Part shown: one piece after another, positions 47,058 through 55,128 of the stretch
Layout: each line of letters begins with the position of its first letter
Position numbering within the stretch: position 1 is the stretch's first letter
DNA from: Teichococcus oryzae
GTDB lineage: Bacteria > Pseudomonadota > Alphaproteobacteria > Acetobacterales > Acetobacteraceae
Assembly: GCF_008386565.1 (NCBI RefSeq)
Contig: NZ_VUKA01000001.1
Coordinates: forward strand, 744,001-808,000
DNA length: 64,000 nucleotides
Direction of reading: 5' to 3'
Notes under the pieces: generated by a model
The model's database searches: none
The model's input: only the letters and a program-made list of their open reading frames with translations
What the model was told of the DNA's origin: nothing
Position numbers and translations under genes: made by a program

Positions 47058-48020
47058 TCAGCGCGCCGCCTGTTGCCCGGGCTGCGGGGGCGGCCGGGTG
47101 CCCGCCGGTGGCGCCTCGGGCGGTGTTTCCGAGGATGCCTCGGGCGGTGCATCGGTGGCGTTGTCGAGCACCTGCTTGATGCCGGATGCCGCCTGCTCGG
47201 CCGCAACAAAGGCCACGTCGCCCCAAAGCCCGTTCAGCGTGCCGCGCGGCACCTCGTTCAGCTGCACCACCCGCCCCAGCTCATAGCCATCGCGGCGGGA
47301 AACGATCCATTGCAGCTCGATGCGCTGCTTGTTGTCCGGCACGTTCACCGCGTTCACCACGCCCTGCACGGCGTAGGTGGCGCCCTCGGCGGTGTTCTGC
47401 GGCAGGTAGCCCAGCTTGGTCAGGAAGTCGCGCAGGCGGTCGTTGAGGCTGCTGTTGCCGTCGCCCGGCGCGCCCTGCACGCCGGCCAGCCGCAGCTTCA
47501 GCGGCCCCCTGCCGGCCAGGGCGGCGGGGTCGCTGGCCTTGCGGCTGGCTTCCACCTCCCCGAGCAGCGTGGCAATGGCCGGCGCATCCCGCATCGCGAC
47601 CTCCTTCAGTGCCGCCGGCTGGCCCGCATCCCATCGGTCCAGGGGCACCGGCGCGCCGGCCGTATCGCCGAGGGAGGAGCCATCCGCGTCCCGCAGCGCG
47701 TAGCGCGGCACCACCTGACCTCCCTGGCGCTCGGCCGTGACCTGCAGCCGCCAGTCGAGCGGGTTGCCCTCCGTCGCGCTGGCCGGCACCTCGGCGGCGA
47801 CCAGCGCCTCGGCCAGCAGGGCGGCGTAGCGGGCGGCGCCGTCCGGGGGCAGGGCTGCGTTCTCCGGCACCGGCACGGCGATGCGGTAGGCCGGGGGAAG
47901 CACCAGCCGCGCCGCGTCCCCGCCCGGATTGCCGGCATAAGGCCGCAGATCCCCGCAAGCGGCGGCCAGCAGCAGGAGAGGCACCAGCAGGAGCCGGGGA
48001 AGGCGATCAAACCAGGGCAA
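47058..48020 (-). CDS. Hypothetical lipoprotein
   Basis: 320 residues from TTG 48020. A lipoprotein signal peptide (LLLVPLLLLAAACG, Cys22) precedes a mature part with LVLPPAYRIAVPVPENAALP and the conserved-looking segment GYLPQNTAEGATYAVQGVVN, RIELQWIVSRRDGYELG. It ends in a Pro/Ala-rich tail. I know of no named family. The only in-frame start after a stop at 48048-48050 is this TTG, which overlaps a 23-codon ORF by 14 bases, so its translation may depend on that ORF. It is the last gene of the lgt-methyltransferase-pgeF string. Confidence 0.75.
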   Translation of the reverse strand: MPWFDRLPRLLLVPLLLLAAACGDLRPYAGNPGGDAARLVLPPAYRIAVPVPENAALPPDGAARYAALLAEALVAAEVPASATEGNPLDWRLQVTAERQGGQVVPRYALRDADGSSLGDTAGAPVPLDRWDAGQPAALKEVAMRDAPAIATLLGEVEASRKASDPAALAGRGPLKLRLAGVQGAPGDGNSSLNDRLRDFLTKLGYLPQNTAEGATYAVQGVVNAVNVPDNKQRIELQWIVSRRDGYELGRVVQLNEVPRGTLNGLWGDVAFVAAEQAASGIKQVLDNATDAPPEASSETPPEAPPAGTRPPPQPGQQAAR

Positions 48021-48078
48021 AGCAGGATCCCAGAAGTGCGAGCAGCATCAGGGCGAAGAACATGACCATGTAGGGCAT
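48007..48078 (-). CDS. 23-residue hydrophobic micropeptide
   Basis: ATG 48078 to TGA 48007 encodes MPYMVMFFALMLLALLGSCF and three further residues: a single hydrophobic helix. GAGG lies five bases upstream, overlapping the pgeF stop; the pgeF stop codon ends only 7 bp before. Its end overlaps the lipoprotein start by 14 bases. It may be a true membrane micropeptide or only a translational coupler. Confidence 0.45.
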   Translation of the reverse strand: MPYMVMFFALMLLALLGSCFALV

Positions 48079-48085
48079 CGCGGCC

Positions 48086-48856
48086 TCATCGGGGCAGGGC
48101 GATGGCGGAAAGCTGGTGGCCGATCGGGCCCTCGCCATTCAGGGTGCGGCGGCGGTGGCTGAAGAAGCGTTCCGCATCGGCGAAGGTGTCGGTGGCGATC
48201 ACCCCCACCATGCCCGCCCCGGCGGCCACCAGCCTCGCGGCGCAATAGCCGGGCAGGTCGAACAGCCAGTGGCCGGGACGGCGCGCGGCGATCAGGAAGC
48301 GTTCCGCTTCCGCGTTCTGCGCCAGCACGGCATCGCGCAGATCGGCGCCGACCTCGTAGGAATCCTGGCGGATGCAGGGGCCGACCACGGCGGCGATGTC
48401 CGCCCGATGCGCGCCGAGGCGCTCCATCGCGTCCAGTGTCGCCTCCAGCATTCCGGCGACGGCGCCGCGCCAGCCGGAATGAGCGGCGCCCACCACGCCG
48501 GCCTTGCGGTCGGCGAACAGCACCGGCCCGCAATCGGCGGTGACGACGCCCAGCGCCAGGCCGGGCTGCCGCGTCACCAGCGCATCGGCCTGGGGGCGGG
48601 CGCCGTTGGGGATAGGTGCCGTCACCTCGGCCACCGCGATGCCATGCACCTGGTGGACGCCGGACAGCGACTCGGGCGGCAATCCCAGCGCCTCCATGGC
48701 GCGGGCGCGGTTGATGGCGACCCGCTCAGGATCGTCCTGGCCCGACAGGGAACAGTTCAGCGTGGCGAAGCCGCCCGCGGACACGCCGCCGCGCCGGGTG
48801 AAGAAGCCATGCGGCAGGCCGCTCAGCGGGTCGGCGGTGAGGAATTCGGCGGTCAT
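48086..48856 (-). CDS. pgeF: Peptidoglycan editing factor PgeF (YfiH/laccase-domain family)
   Basis: A 256-residue Cu-oxidase_4 fold protein. Metal-site residues are in SGVHQVHGIAVAE, TADCGPVLFADR and AAHSGWRGAV, with GPCIRQDSYEVG downstream. The family was once called polyphenol oxidase or laccase; in E. coli it removes misincorporated amino acids from peptidoglycan precursors. It overlaps the upstream methyltransferase by ATGA, so it belongs to the lgt operon. Confidence 0.93.
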   Translation of the reverse strand: MTAEFLTADPLSGLPHGFFTRRGGVSAGGFATLNCSLSGQDDPERVAINRARAMEALGLPPESLSGVHQVHGIAVAEVTAPIPNGARPQADALVTRQPGLALGVVTADCGPVLFADRKAGVVGAAHSGWRGAVAGMLEATLDAMERLGAHRADIAAVVGPCIRQDSYEVGADLRDAVLAQNAEAERFLIAARRPGHWLFDLPGYCAARLVAAGAGMVGVIATDTFADAERFFSHRRRTLNGEGPIGHQLSAIALPR

Positions 48857-49866
48857 GAGGACTCGAAACCAGGCAGGGATGACAGAACAGGGTGGCAAAG
48901 TGCCAGCGCCTTGAACAGCCGCCCCATGCCTTCGGGCGCGATCAGGCGCTGGGCCGCGGAAAGCTGCTCGCCGGCCCTGGCCGGCGCCATGCGCGCCAGC
49001 GTGGCGGCGCGGGTGACGAGGCCCAGCGATTGCAGGAAGATGCCCTGCGGCACCGGGCCATGCACGGCGGCGCCGGCGGCGCGGGCGGCCTCGGCCACCG
49101 CCTGGAAATCCACATGCGCCGTGATGTCGACGGTGCCGGGGGCCGCGAGCGGGTCGGCCGCGCGATGGGCCGACAAGGCCTGCAGGCTGTCGCCTAGGGC
49201 GCTGCGGGCGGGGCCATAATCCAGGAACAGGGCAGCGCCGCCTTCCGCCGCCAGCCGCGCGCCAAGGGCCGTGGCCAGGTCGCGGCAGGCTTCGCTGACC
49301 TCCTGCACCGCGCCTTCCGGCGCCTCGTCGGGAAGCGCCGGGGCGGGGTCGGGTTCCCGCTCGGCAAAGGCGCCATGCAGCACGAAGCGCTCCCGCCACC
49401 CATCGCCCCGGCGGACGAATTGCCGGATCGGCAGGGCGTCGAGGAACTCGTTGCCGAGGATCAACGCCGGGCCAGGGGGCAGGGTGGACAGGTCCCCGTG
49501 CCAGGTCGGGGCGGCGTCATGCAGGGCGCGCCGCTGGGCTTCCCGCAGCGCCAGGCTTTGTTCCACCAGATGCAGGCGCAGCGCGGCGCGGAAGGCCGGC
49601 ATCACGCCGCCAATGGCGCGCAGCGCATCGGCCATCAACGTGCCGCGGCCCGGGCCGAGCTCGACCAGCAGCACGGGGTCGGGCCGCCCCATCTGCTGCC
49701 ACAGCACGGCTGCCCAGAGGCCGAGGCATTCACCGAAGGCCTGGCTGATCTCCGGCGCAGTGGTGAAGTCGCCGCGCGCGCCGAAGGGATCGCGGGCCGC
49801 GTAATAGGTGGCGGCGGCGCGGGCCATGAACCGGTCCAGCCGTTCCGCCTCGCCCGCAGCCGTCAT
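48853..49866 (-). CDS. SAM-dependent methyltransferase, MidA/NDUFAF7 family
   Basis: A 337-residue protein. Family start FMARAAATYYAARDPFGARG, then DFTTAPEISQAFGECLGLWA, the SAM-binding VELGPGRGTLMADALRAIGG, and NEFLDALPIRQFV. Eukaryotic NDUFAF7 methylates an Arg of a complex I subunit; the bacterial role is inferred to be similar but unproved. It starts 11 bp after lgt and overlaps pgeF by 4 bp. Confidence 0.9.
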   Translation of the reverse strand: MTAAGEAERLDRFMARAAATYYAARDPFGARGDFTTAPEISQAFGECLGLWAAVLWQQMGRPDPVLLVELGPGRGTLMADALRAIGGVMPAFRAALRLHLVEQSLALREAQRRALHDAAPTWHGDLSTLPPGPALILGNEFLDALPIRQFVRRGDGWRERFVLHGAFAEREPDPAPALPDEAPEGAVQEVSEACRDLATALGARLAAEGGAALFLDYGPARSALGDSLQALSAHRAADPLAAPGTVDITAHVDFQAVAEAARAAGAAVHGPVPQGIFLQSLGLVTRAATLARMAPARAGEQLSAAQRLIAPEGMGRLFKALALCHPVLSSLPGFESS

Positions 49867-49877
49867 CGCCGCCGCGT

Positions 49878-50687
49878 TCAAGCGGTTGCCCGCTCGGGCG
49901 TGGGCCGGGCCAGGACCATCAGCAGCAGGCCGGCGAGGATCATCGGGATGGACAGCAATTGCCCCATGGTGGCGCCGGCCCACAGGAAGCCGAGCTGCGG
50001 ATCCGGCTGGCGGAAGAACTCGCCAATGATGCGGGCCACGCCATAGCCGGCGAGGAAGGTGCCCGCCGTGAAGCCGGGCCGGGCCCGCAGCGCCGGGACG
50101 CGGATGACCACCTGCACCAGGATGAACAGGAACAGGCCTTCCATGGCCGCCTGGTAAAGCTGGCTGGGATGGCGCGGCTCCGGCCCGGCATGCGGGAACA
50201 CCATGGCCCAGGGCACATCGGCCGGGCGGCCCCACAGCTCGCCATTTATGAAATTGGCCAGCCGGCCGAAGAACAGGCCAAGCGGCACCACCGCGGTGAT
50301 CCGGTCGCCGAAGCGCCGGATGGACAATCCGTGGCGGCGGCAGAACAGGATGATGGCCGCGATGACGCCGGCCGCGCCGCCATGGAAGGACATGCCGCCC
50401 TTCCACAGATACAGCGCCTCCCACGGTGCCGAAAGGTAATGGCCGGTCTGGTAGAACAGCACATAGCCGAGCCGGCCGCCCAGGATCACGCCCAGCACCG
50501 CCCAGGTGACGAAATCATCCACCTGTTCCCGCGTGGCGGCCACCGGCTCCAGCGTGACGAGGCGGCGCATCAGCCGCCAGCCGATCACGATGCCCGCGAT
50601 ATAGGCCAGTGCATACCAGCGAATGGCGAAGGGGCCGATCTGCACCAGAACAGGGTCGATGGCCGGAAAGGGAAGCGCGAGCAGCAT
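49878..50687 (-). CDS. lgt: Prolipoprotein diacylglyceryl transferase
   Basis: A 269-residue membrane enzyme attaching diacylglycerol to the lipobox Cys, first step of lipoprotein maturation. Seven helices; MSFHGGAAGVIAAI (with essential His), the Lgt signature GRLANFINGELWGRP, and HPSQLYQAAMEG. It starts 5 bp after the hldD stop, and the methyltransferase starts 11 bp after its own stop, so hldD, lgt and the genes beyond may form one transcript. Its product would modify the several lipoproteins in this window. Confidence 0.96.
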   Translation of the reverse strand: MLLALPFPAIDPVLVQIGPFAIRWYALAYIAGIVIGWRLMRRLVTLEPVAATREQVDDFVTWAVLGVILGGRLGYVLFYQTGHYLSAPWEALYLWKGGMSFHGGAAGVIAAIILFCRRHGLSIRRFGDRITAVVPLGLFFGRLANFINGELWGRPADVPWAMVFPHAGPEPRHPSQLYQAAMEGLFLFILVQVVIRVPALRARPGFTAGTFLAGYGVARIIGEFFRQPDPQLGFLWAGATMGQLLSIPMILAGLLLMVLARPTPERATA

Positions 50688-50692
50688 GGCGC

Positions 50693-51685
50693 TCAACGAT
50701 ACGGATCGGGCTGGAGGAGGAAGTCCTGCACGTAGCGTCGCACCCCTTCCTCCAGCGGCGTCGGCTGGCCCTCGTAGCCGGCGCCGCGCAGGCGGTCCAT
50801 GCGGGCCTGGGTGAAGTACTGGTACTTGCCTTGCAGGTCCGCCGGCATCTCGATGAAGGCGATGTCGGGCGCCTTGTCGAGCGCCGCGTAGATCGCCCGC
50901 GTCAGGTCCAGGAAGGAGCGCGCGGTGCCGGTGCCGACATTGAACAGGCCCGACGCGGCCGGCGTGTCGAGCAGCCAAAGCATCACCGACACGCAGTCAT
51001 CGACATGCACGAAATCGCGCAGCTGCTCGCCATCGGCGATGTTGTCGCGGTCGGAGCGGAACAGCGTCGCGGGGGAGCCGGTCATGATCTGGCGGAACTT
51101 GTGCAGCACCACGCTGGCCATGCGACCCTTGTGGAATTCATTGGGGCCGTAGACGTTGAAGAACTTCAGCGCCGCCCATTGCGGCGGCGCCGCGCCGCCG
51201 CGGGCCAGCAGGTCGGCGATGCGCCGGTCGGTGGCGTGCTTCGACCAGCCATAAAGGTTGAGCGGGCGCAGCCTGGCCAGGAAGTCCGGCGTGGCGTCAT
51301 CCTCGAAGCCATGCCCGCCATCGCCATAGGTGGCGGCGGAGGAGGCGAAGATCAGCCGCACCCCGTTCTCGGCGCACCAGCTCCAGAGCTGGAGGGTGAG
51401 GGACAGGTTGTTCTCCGCCACCAGGTCGCCATCGGTCACGGTGGTGTCGCTGATCGCGCCGAGATGGAAGATGGCCTCGGGCTTCGGCGATTCCGCCAGG
51501 TAGGACCACAGCCGTTCCGGCGGCAGGATGCCGGCGATGTTGTGGTGGGCGATGTTGCGCCACTTCTCGCGCCCGGGATCGCCGGCCCGCAGCCGGTCGC
51601 AGATCAGCACCTCGGCCCCGCGTTCGCAAAGCGCCGCGACGAGGTTGGAGCCGATGAAACCGGCGCCGCCCGTGACCAGATACAT
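50693..51685 (-). CDS. hldD: ADP-L-glycero-D-manno-heptose-6-epimerase
   Basis: A 330-residue NAD(P)-dependent epimerase making the heptose donor of LPS core. Rossmann motif MYLVTGGAGFIGSNLVAAL, active-site YGWSKHATD (YxxxK), FFNVYGPNEFHKG and DFVHVDDCV are all present. It is divergent from ubiK and sits 5 bp before lgt. The longer ORF to 52033 has no domain and is rejected. Confidence 0.94.
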   Translation of the reverse strand: MYLVTGGAGFIGSNLVAALCERGAEVLICDRLRAGDPGREKWRNIAHHNIAGILPPERLWSYLAESPKPEAIFHLGAISDTTVTDGDLVAENNLSLTLQLWSWCAENGVRLIFASSAATYGDGGHGFEDDATPDFLARLRPLNLYGWSKHATDRRIADLLARGGAAPPQWAALKFFNVYGPNEFHKGRMASVVLHKFRQIMTGSPATLFRSDRDNIADGEQLRDFVHVDDCVSVMLWLLDTPAASGLFNVGTGTARSFLDLTRAIYAALDKAPDIAFIEMPADLQGKYQYFTQARMDRLRGAGYEGQPTPLEEGVRRYVQDFLLQPDPYR

Positions 51686-51889
51686 AAAAGCGAGACCTCC
51701 AACCGCTGCAGGGCGGGTTGCCCGGAAAGGGCGGATGGCCACTGGCCTTCCGCGGAAGCCTCCCACCGGGGGCCTCCACCGGGGCCTTCCGCCGGGTTGG
51801 CCGGGTATAGGCGCCGGGCCGGCCAGGGGGCAAGTTGGGGGTGGAACAAGGCACAGCGGCGCCCGCGCCGCCAAAGGAGCACATGACAG

Positions 51890-52285
51890 ATGGATACCGG
51901 TTCTGAGACGGGTTCGGGCGGCGACCCCGGCCGCCGTGGCCGCTTTTTCGATGATCTGGCCGGCGTGGCCGGCGGCGCGTTCTCGGTCGCGGCTGGGCTG
52001 CGCGCCGAGGTGGAGGCGATGGCACGCTCCCAATTGGAGATGCTGGTGCAGCGCCTCGACCTGGTGAAGCGGGAAGACCTGGACGCGGCGCTGGAAGTCG
52101 CCCGCCGGGCGAGGGAGGAATCCTCCGCCCTGGCGGAGCGTGTCGCCGCGCTGGAAGCGAAGCTGGGCGAATCGGGCCCCAAGGTGGAGCCGGTTCCGAA
52201 GGGCGCGCCGCCGGTGGTTGAGCCGGATTCCACCGAATCCGGCACGCCCAGGCCGGGTCCGCTGCCGGAACAGGATATCGGCTGA
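51890..52285 (+). CDS. ubiK: UbiK-like accessory factor (BMFP/YqiC family)
   Basis: A 131-residue protein. A Gly-rich start is followed by FFDDLAGVAGGAFSVAAGLR and the amphipathic/coiled-coil pair EVEAMARSQLEMLVQRLDLV...LAERVAALEAKLG. This is the BMFP pattern (membrane-fusogenic trimeric coiled coil). UbiK aids the ubiquinone-synthesis complex. A Pro-rich C-terminus is typical in alphaproteobacteria. AAAGGAG sits 10 bases before ATG 51890. A competing 7-codon ORF (ATG 51883) lies between them. Confidence 0.85.
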   Translation: MDTGSETGSGGDPGRRGRFFDDLAGVAGGAFSVAAGLRAEVEAMARSQLEMLVQRLDLVKREDLDAALEVARRAREESSALAERVAALEAKLGESGPKVEPVPKGAPPVVEPDSTESGTPRPGPLPEQDIG

Positions 52286-52291
52286 CGCGAA

Positions 52292-52316
52292 GCGGGCGGG
52301 GTTGATCCCCGCCCGC
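52292..52316. terminator. Perfect hairpin between convergent genes
   Basis: GCGGGCGGGG (52292-52301), loop TTGAT, CCCCGCCCGC (52307-52316). It lies between ubiK and the Tyr/Pro-rich gene; no T-tract, likely bidirectional. Confidence 0.6.
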
Positions 52317-52321
52317 GCCGC

Positions 52322-52612
52322 TTAGTAGCGGTAGTAGTAGTGCGGCGGCGGTGGGGGCCGGTAATAGCGTGGCGGCGGCGGGCGATAGTAACGCGGCGGC
52401 GGCGCATAATAGACCCGCGGCGGCGGGCGGTAATAATGGCGTGGCGGGGGATGGCGGTGGTGCCTCCAGCCCGGCGGCGGCCCCCGGCGCCAGCCATCAT
52501 GCACCTGCACGACCTCGCCGGCCTTGGTTTCGGTGGGAAGGGCTGCGGCGGTGCCCAGCACCAGGCCGGTGGCGGCCAGCCCGATCATGGCCAGTTGACG
52601 CAAGCGGCGCAT
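52322..52612 (-). CDS. Exported Tyr/Pro/His-rich repeat protein
   Basis: A 96-residue protein. The signal peptide MRRLRQLAMIGLAATGLVLG is cut near TKA or a little earlier. The mature part is GWRRGPPPGWRHHRHPPPRH followed by four to five short YYRPPPPR-like repeats, ending HYYYRY. No Cys. Similar short signal-bearing proline/tyrosine-rich proteins occur widely in alphaproteobacteria; function unknown. GAGGAGG lies about nine bases before ATG 52612. Repeats are real but low-complexity. Confidence 0.75.
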   Translation of the reverse strand: MRRLRQLAMIGLAATGLVLGTAAALPTETKAGEVVQVHDGWRRGPPPGWRHHRHPPPRHYYRPPPRVYYAPPPRYYRPPPPRYYRPPPPPHYYYRY

Positions 52613-52730
52613 GGTTTCGGTCCTCCTCGTCATGCTTCCCATATAGGGCGGCGAGTCGGGGCGGAACCGTGGCGACGCTGGGGCGCCGGGATGGCCGCGG
52701 CAACACGAGCGCGTGTGCCGCGGCGCAGCA

Positions 52731-54065
52731 TCAGGCGCCGAAGACGCGGGCGAAGATTGTGTCCACGTGGCGGAAATCGCGCTGTGGATCGATGGCTCCG
52801 TCCAGCGCCTCGGCGCCCAGCTTGCCCGCCACTTCCTCATCCGCCAGCAGGTTGTCGCGGAAGCTCCTGCCGTCCGGCTCGGCCAGGCGGGTCCAGGTGG
52901 CCATGGCGGCGCGCTGCACCGCCTTGTAGGCACCCTCGCGCGACAGGCCGGCCTGGGTCAGGGCCAGCAGCACCTTCTGGCTGTGCACCACGCCGCCCAG
53001 GCTTTCCAGATTGGCCACCATCCGGTCGGGATAGATGGTCAGCTTGTCCATCATGCCGGTCAGGCGGGCCAGGGCGAAGTCCAGGGTGATGGTGGCGTCG
53101 GGGCCGATGAAGCGTTCCACGGAGGAATGGCTGATGTCGCGCTCATGCCACAGCGCCACATTCTCCAGCGCCGGGGTGGCGTAGCCGCGCACCACGCGGG
53201 CGAGGCCGGTCAGGTTCTCGCTCAGCACCGGGTTCCGCTTGTGCGGCATGGCCGAGGAACCCTTCTGGCCCGGATGGAAGAATTCCTCCGCTTCCCGCAC
53301 CTCGGAGCGTTGCAGGTGGCGCACCTCGGTGGCCAGCCGCTCGATGGCCGAGGCGGTGACGGCGAGGGCGCAGAAGAAGGCGGCATGCCGGTCGCGCGGG
53401 ATCACCTGGGTGGACACGGGCTCCACGGCGAGGCCGAGCTTCGCCGCCACGAATTCCTCCACGCGCGGATCGACGCTGGCGAAGGTGCCAACGGGGCCCG
53501 AGATCGCGCAGGTGGCGACTTCCGCCCGGGCCGCGGCGATGCGGGCGCGGCAGCGGGCGAATTCCGCGTAATGGCCGGCCAGCTTCAGGCCAAAGGTCGT
53601 CGGCTCGGCATGGATGCCGTGGGAGCGGCCGACGGTGGGGGTGAATTTGTGCTCCTCGGCACGGCGCTTCAGCGCCGCCAGCAGCTGGTCCAGATCCATC
53701 AGCAGCAGGTCGGCGGCGCGGGTCAGCTGCACGGACAGGCAGGTGTCCAGCACATCGGAGGAGGTCATGCCCTGGTGCATGAAGCGGGCGCTTTCGCCGA
53801 TGCCCTCGGCCATCCAGGTCAGGAAGGCGATCACGTCGTGCCGTGTTTCGCGCTCGATCTCGTCGATGCGGGCGATGTCGGCCGCCGAAATGGCGTCCGC
53901 CCGCGGCTGGCCCTTTTCACGGATGAGGCGGGCATCCTCGGCCGGGATGGTGCCAAGATCGCCCATCGCCTCCGCGGCCAGCGCCTCGATCTCGAACCAG
54001 ATGCGGTAGCGGGTCTCTGGCGACCAGATGGCGGTCATTTCGGGGCGGGCGTAGCGCGGGACCAT
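52731..54065 (-). CDS. purB: Adenylosuccinate lyase
   Basis: A 444-residue enzyme of the fumarase/aspartase superfamily that acts twice in purine synthesis. Motifs: MVPRYARPEMTAIWSPETRY, the HQGMTSSDVLDTCLSVQL region, TVGRSHGIHAEPTTFGLK (catalytic His) and the signature GQKGSSAMPHKRNPVLSE with the catalytic Ser loop. Start ATG 54065 is the family start; the longer ORF overlaps the TerC leader. It is monocistronic. Confidence 0.96.
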   Translation of the reverse strand: MVPRYARPEMTAIWSPETRYRIWFEIEALAAEAMGDLGTIPAEDARLIREKGQPRADAISAADIARIDEIERETRHDVIAFLTWMAEGIGESARFMHQGMTSSDVLDTCLSVQLTRAADLLLMDLDQLLAALKRRAEEHKFTPTVGRSHGIHAEPTTFGLKLAGHYAEFARCRARIAAARAEVATCAISGPVGTFASVDPRVEEFVAAKLGLAVEPVSTQVIPRDRHAAFFCALAVTASAIERLATEVRHLQRSEVREAEEFFHPGQKGSSAMPHKRNPVLSENLTGLARVVRGYATPALENVALWHERDISHSSVERFIGPDATITLDFALARLTGMMDKLTIYPDRMVANLESLGGVVHSQKVLLALTQAGLSREGAYKAVQRAAMATWTRLAEPDGRSFRDNLLADEEVAGKLGAEALDGAIDPQRDFRHVDTIFARVFGA

Positions 54066-54217
54066 GAGGAATTCCTGCCTGAGAAGGGGCGGCGTTTGGC
54101 CGACCGAAGGCGGCCCGGTGGCCGGGGAATGGCCATCTTCGTGGCATCCGTCAACCATTCGGCGCGCTGGTCCGCTCCCTCGGGTAAAGATGAAGGAATG
54201 TTTAGAAATAGGACATG

Positions 54218-54282
54218 CCCGTTGTGCAACGGGGAGCAGCGCTTTAAGCGCGACCGTCTGTTGATGGAACGGGAACAGGTTC
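54218..54282 (+). promoter_or_regulatory. Switch-like 5' UTR of the first TerC gene
   Basis: CCCGTT (54218-54223) can pair with AACGGG at 54228-54233 (tight hairpin) or with a second AACGGG at 54268-54273, ten bases before the start codon. Between them lie GGGGAGCAGC (54231-54240), close to the GGGGAGUAGC core of the yybP-ykoY Mn2+ riboswitch, and a palindrome GCGCTT-t-AAGCGC (54239-54251). The full yybP-ykoY fold is not present. Mutually exclusive pairing near the ribosome site suggests regulation. Confidence 0.4.
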
Positions 54283-54951
54283 ATGGATTTGTCCGCCTTC
54301 ATGCCCGAGCTGATCGCGCTCGGTCAGGTTCTGCTGATCGACCTCGTGCTGGCGGGCGACAACGCCATTGTGGTCGGCATGGCGGCCGCCGGCCTGCCGG
54401 CGGATCAGCGCCGCAAGGCGATCTTCTGGGGCATCGTCGCTGCGACCATCATGCGTATCGGCTTCGCGGCCATCACCACCCAGCTCCTGGCGATCGTTGG
54501 CCTGACGCTGGCCGGTGGCGTCCTGCTGCTCTGGGTCTGCTACAAGATGTTCCGCGAGCTGCAGCGCGGCCACCAGCCCGAGGTTGACGAGGCGGAGCTG
54601 GAGGCGCAGCAGGCGGCCGGCACCGGCGAGCGCAAGACGCTGCGGAGCGCCATCATCCAGATCCTGGTGGCCGACGTTTCCATGAGCCTGGACAACGTTC
54701 TGGCCGTGGCGGGCGCGGCCAAGGACCACCTCTGGGTGCTGGTCGTGGGCCTGGCCATCTCGGTCGTGCTCATGGGTGTCGCCGCCACCTTCATCGCCCG
54801 GCTGCTGGAGAAGCACCGCTGGATCGCCTGGGTCGGCCTGCTGGTCATCCTCTATGTCGCGATCGAGATGATCTGGCACGGCGGCGGCGAGGTGCTGCCC
54901 TACATCACCGGCAATGGCGGCGGTGCCGTGGCTCCTGCTCCCGCGCCCTGA
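54283..54951 (+). CDS. TerC family integral membrane protein (YjbE-like), copy 1
   Basis: A 222-residue membrane protein of about seven helices. The paired acidic motifs of TerC are DLVLAGDNAIVVGMAAAGLP (helix 1) and ILVADVSMSLDNVLAVAGAA (about residue 130). TerC relatives (Alx, MeeF/MeeY, YjbE) export manganese or load metal on exported proteins. The loop between the halves (QPEVDEAELEAQQAAGTGE) is acidic, and the C-terminus ends APAPAP. It is followed by a strong hairpin, so the second copy has its own transcription or is attenuated. Confidence 0.92.
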   Translation: MDLSAFMPELIALGQVLLIDLVLAGDNAIVVGMAAAGLPADQRRKAIFWGIVAATIMRIGFAAITTQLLAIVGLTLAGGVLLLWVCYKMFRELQRGHQPEVDEAELEAQQAAGTGERKTLRSAIIQILVADVSMSLDNVLAVAGAAKDHLWVLVVGLAISVVLMGVAATFIARLLEKHRWIAWVGLLVILYVAIEMIWHGGGEVLPYITGNGGGAVAPAPAP

Positions 54952-54974
54952 CCGGCGCCACATCGAACCATGCG

Positions 54975-55006
54975 CGGGCCGCCCCGAAAGGGGCGGCCCG
55001 ACTTGT
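54975..55006 (+). terminator. Terminator-like hairpin between the two TerC genes
   Basis: A perfect 11-bp stem closed by the stable tetraloop GAAA (54975-54985 with 54990-55000), followed by ACTTGTTT. The T-rich tail is interrupted, so partial read-through to the second TerC gene is possible. Confidence 0.7.
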
Positions 55007-55128
55007 TTGCGGGGCGGTTAAGCCCTTGTCATAAAAGGGTTCGGCGCCTTCACGGGCCATCTCCTCTCCACTAGCGTCCCGCCCCCCGGGGCCGCGGGCA
55101 CCGCAAGGCCAGGAGGCGATCAGGTTCC

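Noticed and set aside
54218-54282. Calling a true yybP-ykoY Mn2+ riboswitch before the first TerC gene
   Set aside because: Only the GGGGAGCAGC core and a GACC segment resemble it; the internal helices and normal length are missing. It is kept as a candidate switch only.
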